Origin: Kovacikia minuta CCNUW1
Lineage (GTDB): Bacteria; Cyanobacteriota; Cyanobacteriia; Leptolyngbyales; Leptolyngbyaceae
Assembly (NCBI RefSeq): GCF_020091585.1
Contig: NZ_CP083583.1
Coordinates: 310,001-374,000, forward strand
DNA: 64,000 nucleotides
Reading direction: 5' to 3'
Positions 8,020 to 19,253 of this stretch are shown piece after piece; positions within the stretch are counted from its first letter, which is position 1; the number at the start of each line of letters is the position of its first letter. The position numbers were made by a program, and so were the translations under genes. The notes below the pieces were generated by a model. The model searched no databases, was not told where the DNA came from, and saw nothing but the letters and a program-made list of their open reading frames with translations.

Positions 8020-9508
8020 TCCACAATCCACCCCTATGAAATACTCCCATTCCTTGCTCTACCCCTCTGAGTGGTCAATGGCGACCAAGCTTTCCATCGC
8101 CATGCTCTTGATTGCCCTGGTACCCATGAGCTTGACCGTTTATTCCACTCTGACTCGACCCGACAAAGTAAGTATCATCGTCATTGGCGCGATCGCAACC
8201 GTTATTTCACTACTCCTGACAAAATGGCTGCTCAGACCGATTCGCCTGCTATCAAGAGCCGCACGGGCACTGGAGCGGGGAAATTTTGCACCGCCAATGT
8301 TGGCTGAAATCTCCCGAACCCCGGATGACATTGGCTACCTGGCAGGGGTTTTTGCCCAGATGGCTGCCAGAGTCAAGGCAGCTCAGGAACAGCAAATTAA
8401 CCAGCAGGTGACGGAGGTTTTGCTAAGAGAGTTGAACAACACGGATCTCGATTGGTTAACTACTGCGGGGCAGTACCAGGAGATTGCAGCGGGAAGCGTG
8501 CTGATTCAGGAAGGACGAAGAATCGATCGATTCCATGTCGTGCTGGATGGAACTTTATCAGTAACAGTTTCTAAGTTTGAGGGTAGTTACCTGAATCGAG
8601 TCTATGCCCAGGATCAGGCAATGGCTGAATGGGAAATTGCTCAGTTGGGCAGTGGTGAAGTGGTTGGAGAAACATTACTTGTTGATGCCCATGCCCATGC
8701 CCTGGCAACGGTTAAGGCGATCGGACCATCCCTGGTACTATCGATTGCTCAATCTCAATTAACGCTTAAGTTAAAGCAGGATGCTGGTTTTGCAGCCCGG
8801 TTTTATCGGGCGATCGCCGTCATCCTATCCAACCGCTTACACACGTTCATTCGGCAAATGGGTTGTAATCCATTAACTCAAGACCAACCTCTGCGAGATG
8901 TGCTATCTGTTCTAGGCTCGCTAAACGATAGTGATATTGATTGGCTGGTTGATATGGGACAACGACAAAAGATTCTGGCAAACAGCACGTTGATCCATCA
9001 AGGAAGACCTGTGGATGCCTTGTATATTCTCCTCGATGGAACGTTATCTGTTTCTACCTTTGATAACGTCTGCAATCCCTTTGTGCGGGCATTTTCCATC
9101 CTGGACAAGGGCAAATCACCCGGTCAGGAAGTTACCCGGTTGTCGAAGGGAGAGATTGTCGGAGAAACACCGTTTTTGAATGCTCACCTGCCCCCTGCCA
9201 CGATCATCGCTTTGCAGGATTCGTTGGTGTTGGCAATTCCCCGATCGCAATTGGCAATTAAGTTACAACAGGATGTTGGCTTTGCTGCCCGATTTTACCG
9301 AGTCTTAGCAACCTTACTCTCCAATCGCTTACAAGGATTACTCAGTCAACTTGGTTATGTCGGGCAGACCAATCACCACCACCCATCATCCAATGGCTCT
9401 GTGGCATCAGAGGATGAATTAAATTTCAGCATTCTCGACCAAATGTCCTTCGCTGGAACCCGATTCGATTGGATGCTGAAACGTTTAGGCGGAGCTGAAC
9501 CTGTGTAG
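8003..9508 (+). CDS. Membrane HAMP protein with two cyclic-nucleotide-binding domains
   Basis: Start chosen at ATG 8003, with GGAG eight bases upstream and a 17-base overlap with the AraC gene; an alternative ATG is at 8036. About 501 residues. Two hydrophobic segments (LSIAMLLIALVPMSLTVYS and VSIIVIGAIATVISLLLT) are followed by a HAMP linker (LLRPIRLLSRAARALERGNF), then two tandem CRP-type ligand domains (VLIQEGRRIDRFHVVLDGTLSV...GEVVGETLL and TLIHQGRPVDALYILLDGTLSV...GEIVGETPF). No DNA-binding or catalytic output domain follows, so it probably works through partners. Similar domains accompany NHLM peptide exporters, and the peptide cluster starts 600 bases downstream, so a regulatory tie is plausible but inferred. 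Confidence 0.75.
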   Translation: MLFTPNPQSTPMKYSHSLLYPSEWSMATKLSIAMLLIALVPMSLTVYSTLTRPDKVSIIVIGAIATVISLLLTKWLLRPIRLLSRAARALERGNFAPPMLAEISRTPDDIGYLAGVFAQMAARVKAAQEQQINQQVTEVLLRELNNTDLDWLTTAGQYQEIAAGSVLIQEGRRIDRFHVVLDGTLSVTVSKFEGSYLNRVYAQDQAMAEWEIAQLGSGEVVGETLLVDAHAHALATVKAIGPSLVLSIAQSQLTLKLKQDAGFAARFYRAIAVILSNRLHTFIRQMGCNPLTQDQPLRDVLSVLGSLNDSDIDWLVDMGQRQKILANSTLIHQGRPVDALYILLDGTLSVSTFDNVCNPFVRAFSILDKGKSPGQEVTRLSKGEIVGETPFLNAHLPPATIIALQDSLVLAIPRSQLAIKLQQDVGFAARFYRVLATLLSNRLQGLLSQLGYVGQTNHHHPSSNGSVASEDELNFSILDQMSFAGTRFDWMLKRLGGAEPV

Positions 9509-9558
9509 GGCGATCGTTCCTCCGGTTCCGTGAGTTCTTTTTAAGCGTTCGTGAATGC

Positions 9559-9588
9559 AGGTGCTAGCCAAAAACTAGCACCTTTTCT
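9559..9588 (+). terminator. Rho-independent terminator
   Basis: AGGTGCTAG (9559-9567) pairs with CTAGCACCT (9575-9583) around a seven-base loop and runs into TTTT. It lies 50 bases after the stop of the cyclic-nucleotide-binding protein and separates that unit from the peptide cluster. Confidence 0.75.
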
Positions 9589-9728
9589 TATGCTTGCAAA
9601 TATTTATAACACTTACAGATAGAACATTCTTGAATTCATTAAAAAGCAGTGAAATGGCGATCGTCAGCATTTATTTAGCTGGGTTCCCCAACGTTTAGGT
9701 AGCACTAAATCTGCTTAAAAACTTTCCT

Positions 9729-9852
9729 AACTTAGATCTTGCATCATTCTCAACAAGCCTTGAGAAACCGGGTTTCTGAACGAAGGATCAAGGCATTTAG
9801 GTTGAGTTAGTGGCTAGAAACCCGGTTTCTGCTGACACTCTGTGAGATTTGA
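9729..9852. repeat. Miniature inverted-repeat element (AGAAACCGGGTTTCT family), divergent copy
   Basis: Inverted motif AGAAACCGGGTTTCT (about 9763-9777) and AGAAACCCGGTTTCT (about 9815-9830), with an outer CTTAGATCTTGCATCATTCT arm on the left. The same outer and inner arms occur at 24193-24313 and 52052-52180. Confidence 0.55.
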
Positions 9853-9864
9853 GCGGATCATTCT

Positions 9865-9900
9865 AGACCTCCGAGTTTTTGAAAAACTCGGAGGTCTTTT
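9865..9900 (+). terminator. Strong hairpin with T-tail
   Basis: AGACCTCCGAGTTTTT pairs perfectly with AAAAACTCGGAGGTCT and is followed by TTTT. It may be a second terminator ahead of the peptide cluster, though similar GACTTTTTGAAAAAGTC-type hairpins form the core of the 740-830 and 23618-23708 elements, so it could also be a repeat remnant. Confidence 0.45.
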
Positions 9901-10019
9901 GCTTACAGACTCTATAAGCAAATGCAACCGATAAATCAGCATTTTTAGCTGAATAGAATACAAGAAATCTAGATTTAAGCCCAACAAAAATACTGTTAGT
10001 CAATTCTAAAAATTGTTCA

Positions 10020-10048
10020 TTGGCTTCAATAATTGGGTCAGTTAATAT
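10020..10048 (+). promoter_or_regulatory. Putative sigma-70 promoter of the peptide cluster
   Basis: TTGGCT at 10020-10025, a 17-base spacer and TAATAT at 10043-10048 fit a group-1 sigma promoter. It lies about 90 bases upstream of the first precursor start. Predicted by eye only. Confidence 0.45.
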
Positions 10049-10135
10049 TAATAGTATCAGGAGCGGAGAAGAGACAAGAAAATATTCTTGAATCTCTCAA
10101 GCAACTTGTAAAAAATCCAAGAAAGGAGAAAGAAA

Positions 10136-10366
10136 ATGGATAACCTCGAACAGAAAAACCTGGTGCAAGCTGAAGCAAATATTTCAGATGAGTTAGGTGT
10201 TGAAGATCTAGAAGATGTAGCAGGTGGAGGACTTTTTGGTGCTGCTGTTGGTGCCCTTGTCGGAGGGGCAGTCGGCTTCGCCACAACTGGTAATACAGAT
10301 GGGCTTAAGGCTGGGCTAGCCACCGGAGCAGCCGTTGGTGCATGCATTCCAACAGGAGTAGTTTAG
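10136..10366 (+). CDS. Double-glycine peptide precursor 1 (glycine-zipper core)
   Basis: A 76-residue precursor with an excellent ribosome binding site (AAAGGAG, about 10 bases before the ATG). The leader is acidic and ends ELGVEDLEDVAGG, with the GG at residues 30-31, the classic cleavage site of C39 peptidases. The predicted core of about 45 residues is almost all Gly, Ala, Val and Thr, with GxxxG steps (GALVGGAVGF, GLATGAAVGA) and a single Cys near the end (GACIPTG). This looks like a membrane-inserting bacteriocin of the glycine-zipper type. The matching peptidase/exporter is encoded at 13765-16095. Whether the radical SAM protein downstream modifies it is unknown. Confidence 0.8.
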   Translation: MDNLEQKNLVQAEANISDELGVEDLEDVAGGGLFGAAVGALVGGAVGFATTGNTDGLKAGLATGAAVGACIPTGVV

Positions 10367-10515
10367 CCTTTTTAGATCAGGTGTTGGTGGTTGAATCAAA
10401 AGTTTGAGTTGAATTTTCTAAGTACAACTCTCGTAGAAATCGAAAATTTCATCGCTGTACTTTAGAACTTTCGCTCAATGTCCAATGTAATTTCTGAAAC
10501 AAAGGAGACAATCCA

Positions 10516-10731
10516 ATGACTGCTAATAATTCTCATCATGAATTCACAGCCCAAGTACAAGGAGAGGCCCAAAATGAGGCTTATCTAGAAACTTCTGAAA
10601 ATCTGGTAGAAACTTCCGAAAATCTAGAAGTGTCCGAAGAGTTGTCTGACGAAGCTCTGGAAGATGTCGCAGGCGGTTTCTATGTTGTTCTTGTCAACGA
10701 AGATATTGGAGGATTTGGTTTACAAGTTTAA
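10516..10731 (+). CDS. Double-glycine peptide precursor 2 (17-residue core)
   Basis: A 71-residue precursor with ribosome binding site AAAGGAG upstream of ATG 10516. The leader is highly acidic and contains a tandem duplication (ETSENLV then ETSENLE), then EELSDEALEDVAGG with GG at residues 53-54. It shares LEDVAGG with precursor 1. The predicted core is FYVVLVNEDIGGFGLQV: 17 residues, no Cys, Ser or Thr, so it cannot be a lanthipeptide or thiazole peptide; hydrophobic branched residues and Asn are the type of residues epimerised by PoyD-like enzymes. The epimerase-like gene is 145 bases downstream, past a hairpin. Confidence 0.8.
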   Translation: MTANNSHHEFTAQVQGEAQNEAYLETSENLVETSENLEVSEELSDEALEDVAGGFYVVLVNEDIGGFGLQV

Positions 10732-10749
10732 TCTCAAATAGCCACCCTT

Positions 10750-10803
10750 GACCCCGGTAGCAACTTATTCATCAACCTTTGCTATTTGCTACCGGGTCTT
10801 TCT
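10750..10803 (+). terminator. Attenuating terminator between precursors and maturase
   Basis: GACCCCGGTAGCAA (10750-10763) pairs, with one bulge, with TTGCTACCGGGTC (10786-10798), followed by a short T-rich tail TTTCT. It sits just after the second precursor gene, where partial termination would give more precursor than enzyme mRNA, as is usual in such clusters. Confidence 0.65.
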
Positions 10804-10876
10804 AAAAATCAATTGAGAAGTGGCTGTTACTTCAGGCAAGAATTTTACCCATTTCAGTTTTCAATAGGAGTTCACC

Positions 10877-12277
10877 ATGATTAACCGCAATCAAAAATTC
10901 GTCTCAAAACTGGCAGAAGAATCCTCGTTATCAAACATATGCAATCTAAAGCGGTTTTCTGAAAAATACCATGCAGATCCAAACTTTCGAGAGGAAGTGG
11001 CCTTAAACCTTCAAAAAACCTGTGAGGATTACAACTTTGAATTTAGTACAGAAGAGATAGGGTTTCTGCGGAGTATAGAATTCAATACTATTTCAATCTC
11101 AGATTTTCTTGAACGCTATCGAGCATTCAAAGTACAATTTAACGCACTTGACTCAATAAAAACTTTTATTTCTGACTCCATAAGTAACCCTCACTACAAA
11201 TCGTGGCGAGAACGGCAAATTTCGCGTACCAAGAGTCAGTTCAAAAAACATCTTCAAGATGCAATCGTCCATGCCCCAGTCTGCTTCGAACTGACGAAAG
11301 GATGCTCTGTGGGTTGCTGGTTTTGCGGGGTTTCTGCGCTGCGCTTAAGCGATATCTTTCATTACACAGAAGAAAACTCAAAACTGTGGCGTGAAGTCCT
11401 TGAGGTCGTAAAACAGCTTTTGGGACCCGCGGCAGGTGCAGGCTTCTGCTACTGGGCAACCGATCCGCTTGATAATCCAGATTACGAAAATTTTTGTGTT
11501 GACTTCCATCAAGTTATGGGAATGTTTCCCCAAACGACAACCTCCCAACCCTTGAAAGACCCAATGCGAATCCGGGCACTTCTAAAGCTTTCCCAGGAAA
11601 AGGGATGCCCATTGAACCGCTTTTCTGTTCTGTCTCTAAAAATTCTCAATCAAATTCATGCAGAGTTTAGTGCCGAAGAATTGGCATTGGTTGAACTCGT
11701 ACTGCAAAACGAAGAGTCTGGACATGTGAAAGCGAATGCTGGACGATCGCGGGTAAGAAATTTAAAGCAAGGGGAGAACGACAACGAATTTCATGATCAG
11801 GGAACGATCGCCTGCGTAACAGGATTTTTGTTCAACATGGTTGAGCGCAGCGTTAAATTGATCAGCCCTTGTAATGCAAGCGACCAATGGCCCCTGGGCT
11901 ACATCGTTTATGACGAAGGAACGTTCTCTGATGCAGGTGATCTCAAGCTCCTGCTTGAAAGAATGATTGAGGACAATATGCCTTTGTCAGTTAAACCTAG
12001 CGATCGACTGAAATTCCGTCACGACCTTGAGTATGCCAGCTTTAATGAAGGTTTCCAGGTCTTCAATCGACTTAAAACGATCAAGTTTCGTCACGCTCCC
12101 TATCTTAAGGAGCTAGGTGAAGCGATTTGCACTGGCGACAAGACCGTTGCCGAAATCATCTCCATGTTTGAAGCTGACGGTGTTTTGCCTACGCAGATCT
12201 TACGGAGTCTTAACCTCATATTTGAACGAGGTGTTCTAGATAATGAACCGCAACTAACAGTTCCAAAGTTTAGTTGA
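10877..12277 (+). CDS. Radical SAM peptide maturase, PoyD-type epimerase-like
   Basis: A 466-residue protein starting at ATG 10877 after an AGGAG site. It has the radical SAM cluster motif C143-x3-C147-x2-C150 in FELTKGCSVGCWFCGVSA. Downstream come GFCYWATDPLDNPDYENF, QTTTSQPLKDP, NRFSVLSLKILNQIH and QNEESGHVKANAGRSR, which match my recollection of the RiPP amino-acid epimerase family (PoyD, OspD, AvpD; model TIGR04517). Such enzymes turn L- into D-residues in the precursor core using a 5'-deoxyadenosyl radical. An N-terminal ~130-residue helical region probably binds the leader. Its place between precursors and exporter supports peptide maturation. The exact chemistry is inference. Confidence 0.75.
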   Translation: MINRNQKFVSKLAEESSLSNICNLKRFSEKYHADPNFREEVALNLQKTCEDYNFEFSTEEIGFLRSIEFNTISISDFLERYRAFKVQFNALDSIKTFISDSISNPHYKSWRERQISRTKSQFKKHLQDAIVHAPVCFELTKGCSVGCWFCGVSALRLSDIFHYTEENSKLWREVLEVVKQLLGPAAGAGFCYWATDPLDNPDYENFCVDFHQVMGMFPQTTTSQPLKDPMRIRALLKLSQEKGCPLNRFSVLSLKILNQIHAEFSAEELALVELVLQNEESGHVKANAGRSRVRNLKQGENDNEFHDQGTIACVTGFLFNMVERSVKLISPCNASDQWPLGYIVYDEGTFSDAGDLKLLLERMIEDNMPLSVKPSDRLKFRHDLEYASFNEGFQVFNRLKTIKFRHAPYLKELGEAICTGDKTVAEIISMFEADGVLPTQILRSLNLIFERGVLDNEPQLTVPKFS

Positions 12278-12332
12278 AGACTCATCAATTTAGTTCTGAA
12301 CTCATTTCTTAGATGAATAAGGCAGCAGTAAG

Positions 12333-13764
12333 ATGGTTTCCCAGAAGCGTGATCTTTTCCGCAAAGAATCTCTGGAGCGATTAGCGTCTCCTGAACGGTT
12401 AGACCAATTAATGCAGGTGGTGAATCCGAAGAGTTGGTTGCCCGTCGCCTGCTTAGGTTCCCTGGTTGCCAGTGCATTAGTTTGGAGTGTTTACGGACGC
12501 ATTCCCGTGACGATCGAAGGTCGAGGGGCGCTGGTTTACCCCAGTCAAGTGGTGCCGTTGCAATCTAAAGGTGCGGGGCAACTGGTATCGCTCAACATCA
12601 AAGTTGGTGATGTGGTGAAAAAGGGCGATGTGCTGGGCACGATCGACCAATCAGAACTGCGCAAACAACTGCAACAGCAACGCAGTAAACTAGCGGAGTT
12701 GCGATCGCAGGATCGGGCAGTCGGTTCGTTGCAAGGCGTGCGGAATGCCGAAGAACGCCGCTCAGTCCAACAACAACGGTTGTACCTGCAACAGCGAATC
12801 CGAGAATTGCAGGAACTCTCCCCGCTGCTGCAAGCGACCAGTGGTGGCTCGATTCAGGAACAACGTCGCAGCTTACAGCAACGGTTGCGGCAGGCAGAAG
12901 CAATGGCTCCTGTCCTTCAGGAACGATTGGAAATTCGTAAACAACTCTATGCAGAACGGATTATCACCAATGATGTTCTGTTGGATGCACAGGTGAAAGA
13001 TAAGGAAAATCGGGATGCGATCGCCGATACACAGGCACAGTTGAAGCAACTCGATGCCAAAGAAACTGAACAGGAAAAGAGTAACCGGGACAACTTTACC
13101 TCGATCGCCGATGTTCGGGCGCAGTTGAAAGAACTCGATAACCGCGAAGCAACCTTTGCCCAGCAAGATTTGGAAGCTTCAACCAATCGCAAGAAAGAAA
13201 TCCAGGAAGTCGAGCGCGAGATCGCTCAACTGGAGCTGCAACTGGGGAACAGTAGCCAGATCATCAGCCAACACAATGGGCGCATTCTTGAAATTGTTGC
13301 CAATCCAGGTCAGGTGATTGAAGCAGGCTCCCGTCTTGGCAATATCGAAACCGAAATTCGCTCTAGCAATCTGGTTGGGATGACCTATTTTACCGTTGCC
13401 GACGGTAAAAAAATTCAGCCCGGAATGACCATTCAAATTACGCCCCAAACGGTTAAGCGGGAGCGCTTTGGAGGCATTGTAGGCACCATTACTACCATAT
13501 CTCCCTTTCCCGTCACCACAGAAGCCGCTGCCAGTATTGTTGGGAATCCCGAAGTCGTCAAAGGTTTAGTGGCTGACAAACAGGAAGGCGTGATCCAGGT
13601 CTTTGCAGAGTTGAAGTCAGATCCTGTCACATTCAGCGGATTTCAGTGGTCATCTTCAAAGGGACCGCAACTGAAAATTTCACCCGGAACCACAACCGCT
13701 GTGCGCGTCACGGTGGAAGAACGTGCCCCGATCACTTTTGTCCTGCCAATTTTGAGGTCCACCA

Positions 13765-13778
<14 letters not shown>
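12333..13778 (+). CDS. NHLM-type bacteriocin secretion adaptor (HlyD family)
   Basis: A 481-residue membrane-fusion protein. A cytoplasmic N-terminus of about 33 residues is followed by one membrane segment (LPVACLGSLVASALVWSVYG), a split lipoyl-like domain (VVPLQSKGAGQLVSLNIKVG...VKKGDVLGTID), then about 180 residues of coiled coil rich in Gln, Glu and Arg (to about residue 310), the second half-lipoyl (IISQHNGRILEIVANPGQVI) and a beta-barrel. This matches the HlyD-like subunit that accompanies C39-ABC exporters in NHLM peptide systems. The next gene starts 14 bases inside its end, so the two are translationally coupled. Confidence 0.88.
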
Positions 13779-16095
<2,317 letters not shown>

Positions 16096-16100
16096 GTTTG

Positions 16101-16225
16101 GGGGAGGGGGGATGAGGGATGAGGGAGGGGGGATGAGGGATGAGGGAGGGGGGATGAGGGATGAGGGAGGGGGGATGAGGGATAAAACCTACCACCTACC
16201 ATCTACCACCTACCACCTACCACCT
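16101..16225 (+). repeat. 21-bp tandem repeat array
   Basis: Just after the exporter stop, the unit ATGAGGGATGAGGGAGGGGG repeats about three and a half times (about 16113-16180), then changes to CTACCACC-type units (about 16190-16225). No gene. A likely slippage-prone spacer between two exporter genes. Confidence 0.75.
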
Positions 16226-16262
16226 TGAATTAATCACACCAAATCATTTAGGAAACACAGCA

Positions 16263-19175
16263 ATGGTTAGCCAATTAAGTCCCAGGGAATTGCAGGGAAA
16301 GGAATTTAATTTTCGTGGAAATCAACCGCTCTTATTAGATGATCCACAGATTGTTTGGGTGGTTCAGTCTGGTTCTGTTGCACTGTTTGCGGTGACGATC
16401 GAAGAGGGCGAGATTGAGGGAACACGCCACTATTTATTTAGTGCAGGTTCTGGAGATGCTCTATTTGGTACTGCTCCCAGTATGGACGATCGCCATCACC
16501 AGATCTTAGCCGTACCCATCGAAGAAACCCAATTACTAAGGCTGCATCCAGATTGTCTGAGAAACCAGGTTGCAACGGCGGATGATCAATTTCTCACACG
16601 GGTTGATCATTGGGTGAACCAACTGGGTACGGTTCTGTCTGCTGAACGGAAACCACCCATGCAGACTATTGCAGAAGGAGCCGCCCGATTTTCATTAATT
16701 AGCCAGCAAACGCTGCAACCCTCTCCAAATACAGTTACCTGGATACAGATCCAGGCAGGTCAAGCCCGTTGGATGGGATTTGAAGGATCGGGTTTGCACC
16801 CACAAACAGGGTTAATTCCACTCAGCGATCGCATGTGGATTGAAGCCGAAGCAGAGGTTCAACTTTCCACCCAGCCAACAGCGGCAGTCTGGCAACTTGA
16901 TTCCTTACTGGCAGGGCTATCCCAGCTTCATCGGCAGGTTCTTCATGGGATCGAACAGCAGCAGCAGCAAACAGTTGCCGCAGAACTGCAACGCTTGCAA
17001 GCACAGGAACAGCTCAATCGCCAGGTGACGGCGGAAGCCTTAGGCGAACTGGCATCGACCCTGGGTCATCAAACCGCAGATTTCTTTGCTGACGATTCGC
17101 CCTTATTGATGGCAGCAGGGGCGATCGGCAAGGCTTTGGGAGTTTCCATTCGTCCCCCCGCTCAATCGGAGGACTTGAAGCGGGTGAAAGACCCCCTGGA
17201 AGCAATCATGCGGGCATCTAGAGTCAGAATGCGGCGGGTGTTACTGCGGGATAACTGGTGGCAAAGGGACTGCGGCCCCTTAGCGACCTACACCCGCCAG
17301 GATAATCAATTGGTCGCTTTGTTACCCGTTGCTGCCACCCGTTATGAATTGTTTAATCCTGGCGATCGCACCTACACCCCCGTAACCCCTGAAATCGCCG
17401 CAACGCTCACTCCCGTTGCTTACATGTTTTACCGTCCCTTACCGGATAAAGCACTGAACACCCTGGCACTGTTACAGTTTGCCCTCAAGGGATGCATGAA
17501 AGACTTACTGGTAATTTTACTGACTGGGATTGCCGCAACGCTGCTGGGAATGCTAACCCCCCAGGCAACGGCACTGTTGATGGATCATGCGATTCCCGAT
17601 GCCAACCGGGGGCTGCTCCTGCAAGTGGGGCTGGGACTGTTGCTGGTGGCGTTTGGTAGCGCCGTGTTTCGCATTTCCCAGGGGCTTGCCATTCTGCGCG
17701 TAGAAACCATCTCGGATGCCGCCACTCAGGCAGCCGTGTGGGATCGGTTATTGAATCTGCCCATCCCCTTTTTCCGTCAGTACACCACCGGAGACCTGCA
17801 ATCCCGTGTCACTTCAATTAGCCAGATGCGGCGACAACTGGGTGGCACAACCGTGATCAATCTTGTCAGCGCCCTTTTTGCCCTACTCAACCTGGGGCTT
17901 CTGTTTTACTACAGTGTAAAGTTAGCCTTAATTGCCGTTGCGGTCGCGATCGTAGCGATCGTCGTTACTACTCTGTCCGGCGTCTTTCTGCTGCGTAAGG
18001 TTCGTCCCCTGTTGGAACTCCAGGGAAGTATCTTTGGACAAACGGTGCAGCTGATTAATGGAATTTCAAAACTGCGGGTTGCGGGAGCTGAGGAGCGGGC
18101 TTTTGCCATCTGGAGTAAACAGTACAGCCAACAGGTAAAGCTCAACCTGAGCACCCAGCACATTGAAGATTGGGTTGTTCTATTCAATACCTTGCTGCCC
18201 ACAGTCACCTCCGGCATCCTTTTTTGGTTTACGATGCAAACGTTGGAGGAAGCAAAAACGGTCGGAACGGCGGGTTTAACCATTGGCACATTTCTGGCAT
18301 TTAACTCAGCCTTTGGCACGTTCATCAAAGGCGCGACAGACTTAAGCAATACGGCAACCAATGTGCTGCAAGTGATTCCCCAGGGAAAACGCGCCCAACC
18401 CATCCTAAGCACCGTCCCAGAGGTCGATCTGAGCAAAGCCGATCCGGGTCGGTTAACGGGCAGAATTACCGTTGAGCATGTGACGTTTCGCTATCGTGAC
18501 AATGGGGCATTGACTCTAGACGATGTTAGCCTGCATGCGGAACCGGGTGAATTTATCGCGCTGGTTGGCGGGTCTGGGAGTGGTAAATCAACGTTGTTCC
18601 GGCTCCTGCTGGGGTTTGAGACACCCGAATCGGGAACGATTAATTATGACGGACAGGATCTGGCGGGGGTGAATGTGGATGCGGTACGTCGTCAGTTGGG
18701 GGTGGTTTTGCAAGGCGGGCGGTTACTTTCCGCATCGATTTTTGAAAATATTGCCAGTGGTGCCCAAATTACCCTGGATGAAGCCTGGGAAGCTGCCCGC
18801 ATGGCTGGTTTTGCTGAAGATGTGGCAGCGATGCCGATGGAGATGCATACCGTGGTCAGTGAGGGTGGGGGCAATCTCTCTGGGGGGCAGCGCCAACGGT
18901 TGCTGATCGCCCGTGCCCTGGCACTGAAACCCCGCATTTTGCTATTTGATGAGGCAACCAGTGCGTTGGATAACCGGACTCAGGCGATCGTCAGCGAAAG
19001 TTTAGATCAATTACAGGTGACTCGAATTGTGATTGCCCACCGACTCAGCACCATTCGTAATGCCGATCGCATCTATGTCCTCCAGGCGGGTCGCATCGTG
19101 CAACAGGGCAACTTCGATGAACTGGCAAATCAGGAGGGTTTATTTGCCCAGTTAATTGCCCGCCAGGTTGCTTAG
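16263..19175 (+). CDS. NHLM-type bacteriocin export ABC permease/ATPase
   Basis: A 970-residue protein. The first ~390 residues lack a C39 protease and carry a beta-rich N-terminal part (VVQSGSVALFAV...FSAGSGDALFG, similar to a cyclic-nucleotide-binding fold) and a Gln-rich helical linker. The membrane domain covers about 405-690, and the C-terminal ATPase has Walker A GGSGSGKST, signature LSGGQRQR and Walker B ILLFDEATSALD. This size and order are those of the second ABC protein of NHLM peptide systems. It probably pairs with the C39 exporter and HlyD adaptor for secretion of the two peptides. Confidence 0.88.
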   Translation: MVSQLSPRELQGKEFNFRGNQPLLLDDPQIVWVVQSGSVALFAVTIEEGEIEGTRHYLFSAGSGDALFGTAPSMDDRHHQILAVPIEETQLLRLHPDCLRNQVATADDQFLTRVDHWVNQLGTVLSAERKPPMQTIAEGAARFSLISQQTLQPSPNTVTWIQIQAGQARWMGFEGSGLHPQTGLIPLSDRMWIEAEAEVQLSTQPTAAVWQLDSLLAGLSQLHRQVLHGIEQQQQQTVAAELQRLQAQEQLNRQVTAEALGELASTLGHQTADFFADDSPLLMAAGAIGKALGVSIRPPAQSEDLKRVKDPLEAIMRASRVRMRRVLLRDNWWQRDCGPLATYTRQDNQLVALLPVAATRYELFNPGDRTYTPVTPEIAATLTPVAYMFYRPLPDKALNTLALLQFALKGCMKDLLVILLTGIAATLLGMLTPQATALLMDHAIPDANRGLLLQVGLGLLLVAFGSAVFRISQGLAILRVETISDAATQAAVWDRLLNLPIPFFRQYTTGDLQSRVTSISQMRRQLGGTTVINLVSALFALLNLGLLFYYSVKLALIAVAVAIVAIVVTTLSGVFLLRKVRPLLELQGSIFGQTVQLINGISKLRVAGAEERAFAIWSKQYSQQVKLNLSTQHIEDWVVLFNTLLPTVTSGILFWFTMQTLEEAKTVGTAGLTIGTFLAFNSAFGTFIKGATDLSNTATNVLQVIPQGKRAQPILSTVPEVDLSKADPGRLTGRITVEHVTFRYRDNGALTLDDVSLHAEPGEFIALVGGSGSGKSTLFRLLLGFETPESGTINYDGQDLAGVNVDAVRRQLGVVLQGGRLLSASIFENIASGAQITLDEAWEAARMAGFAEDVAAMPMEMHTVVSEGGGNLSGGQRQRLLIARALALKPRILLFDEATSALDNRTQAIVSESLDQLQVTRIVIAHRLSTIRNADRIYVLQAGRIVQQGNFDELANQEGLFAQLIARQVA

Positions 19176-19253
19176 GACCGTGTAACCCTTGTTTATTTCA
19201 GCACGATTCAACTATCGCTATATTCTGAGTATGTTGCATCAGGTACTCTCAGC

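Noticed and set aside
16101..16225. Possible CRISPR array
   Set aside because: The units are pure tandem repeats without spacers; it is simple-sequence DNA.
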